A DNA stretch of 64,000 nucleotides, from positions 372,001 through 436,000 of the forward strand of contig NZ_JANUCO010000001.1 of the NCBI RefSeq assembly GCF_024807225.1, written 5' to 3'. The notes under the pieces are model-generated. The model was not told the origin of the DNA. It did no database searches and was given only the letters and a program-made list of their open reading frames with translations. The stretch is from Chryseobacterium ginsenosidimutans (GTDB lineage Bacteria > Bacteroidota > Bacteroidia > Flavobacteriales > Weeksellaceae). The position numbers and the translations under genes are program-made. Below are positions 63,925 through 64,000 of this stretch, piece by piece (position 1 is the stretch's first letter; each line of letters starts with the position of its first letter).

Positions 63925-64000
63925 TTAGATTGTTTTCATGAAGCCGCGCCAGATATTGTTGTTTTCCCATATTACCGTTGTTATTTTACTCCTTTGTACA
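63925..64000 (-). CDS. C-terminal end of an unidentified protein, cut by the window edge
   Basis: The minus strand is open from the edge to a TAA at 63925-63927 and would encode KITTVIWENNNIWRGFMKTI at the end. The residue mix looks protein-like and the position is convergent to the EEP gene. Too short to identify. Confidence 0.35.
   Translation of the reverse strand, partial: VQRSKITTVIWENNNIWRGFMKTI

Noticed and set aside
1..64000. CRISPR arrays, cas genes, rRNA genes, integrases or transposases
   Set aside because: No regularly spaced repeats with unique spacers, no rRNA-like stretch and no recombinase or transposase motif was seen. The repeats present are palindromic interspersed elements.

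Overview
The window looks like chromosomal DNA of a flavobacterium (Bacteroidota), most likely Chryseobacterium or a close Weeksellaceae relative. The signs are low GC, the promoter type with a TAnnTTTG -7 box and a TTG/TTTG -33 box, a PorW/SprE-like type IX secretion lipoprotein, a GLPGLI-family protein, TonB-dependent receptors, a GH92 mannosidase, and short palindromic repeats of a kind common in Flavobacteriia. Species assignment is inference; no rRNA operon is present.

Layout. 1-7.2 kb: 3' part of RNase R, a LysE-type exporter, an S66 L,D-carboxypeptidase, YraN, an SDR oxidoreductase, a RhuM-family protein and TsaB. 7.2-11.8 kb (minus): PorW-like lipoprotein, then Maf, a KdsC-like phosphatase and a DUF2520 protein. 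12.2-15.1 kb: ECF sigma factor, membrane protein with an internal tandem duplication, Spy-like periplasmic protein, secreted protein. 15.2-23.5 kb: GH92 mannosidase, repeat-rich spacer, LepA, two lipoproteins, a pectate-lyase-like beta-helix protein. 23.7-37.0 kb: an NAD/ADP-ribose island. 37-45 kb: repeat-rich spacer, M14 peptidase, JmjC-like cupin, large TonB-type outer-membrane protein, DinB-fold protein, GLPGLI protein. 45-50.5 kb: FeoA-FeoB-cysteine-rich peptide, DinD, GlmM, Crp-type regulator. 50.7-56 kb: quinone oxidoreductase, TPR protein, EamA exporter, Aat, DUF3127 protein, three tRNAs (Leu-UAG, Gly-GCC, Leu-UAA). 56-64 kb: OmpR-type two-component system, a UspA-like protein and a DUF1275 protein behind helically phased direct repeats, MutL, rhomboid protease and a membrane-anchored EEP-family phosphatase/nuclease.

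The most interesting region is 23.7-37.0 kb. A Nudix/winged-helix NrtR-type regulator precedes a long same-strand run of tightly spaced or overlapping genes: NADAR, a 2-oxoglutarate oxygenase, an unknown protein, a TARG1/ALC1-like macrodomain, DUF4291, an ADP-ribosylglycohydrolase, a MacroD-type macrodomain, a TonB receptor, NadR-like NMN adenylyltransferase/ribosylnicotinamide kinase, a sirtuin, a second ADP-ribosylglycohydrolase, an unknown protein, KptA RNA 2'-phosphotransferase, a double-glycine-leader peptide, a decayed kptA copy, a small protein and a PPP-type phosphatase. Two 19-bp palindromes flank and overlap the promoter of the first gene. I read it as a regulated regulon that makes NAD, removes several kinds of ADP-ribosylation and repairs RNA ends; parts of this association are known, but this combination and the unknown members deserve study.

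A second striking pattern: seven genes (rnr, the S66 peptidase, GH92, the 2OG oxygenase, the large TonB protein, EamA and mutL) are each broken by one extra base, and in all seven the break is repaired by reading GAAAC/GTTTC as GAAC/GTTC. This points to a systematic sequencing or assembly artefact rather than seven real mutations. Those genes are annotated here as single frame-corrected genes.
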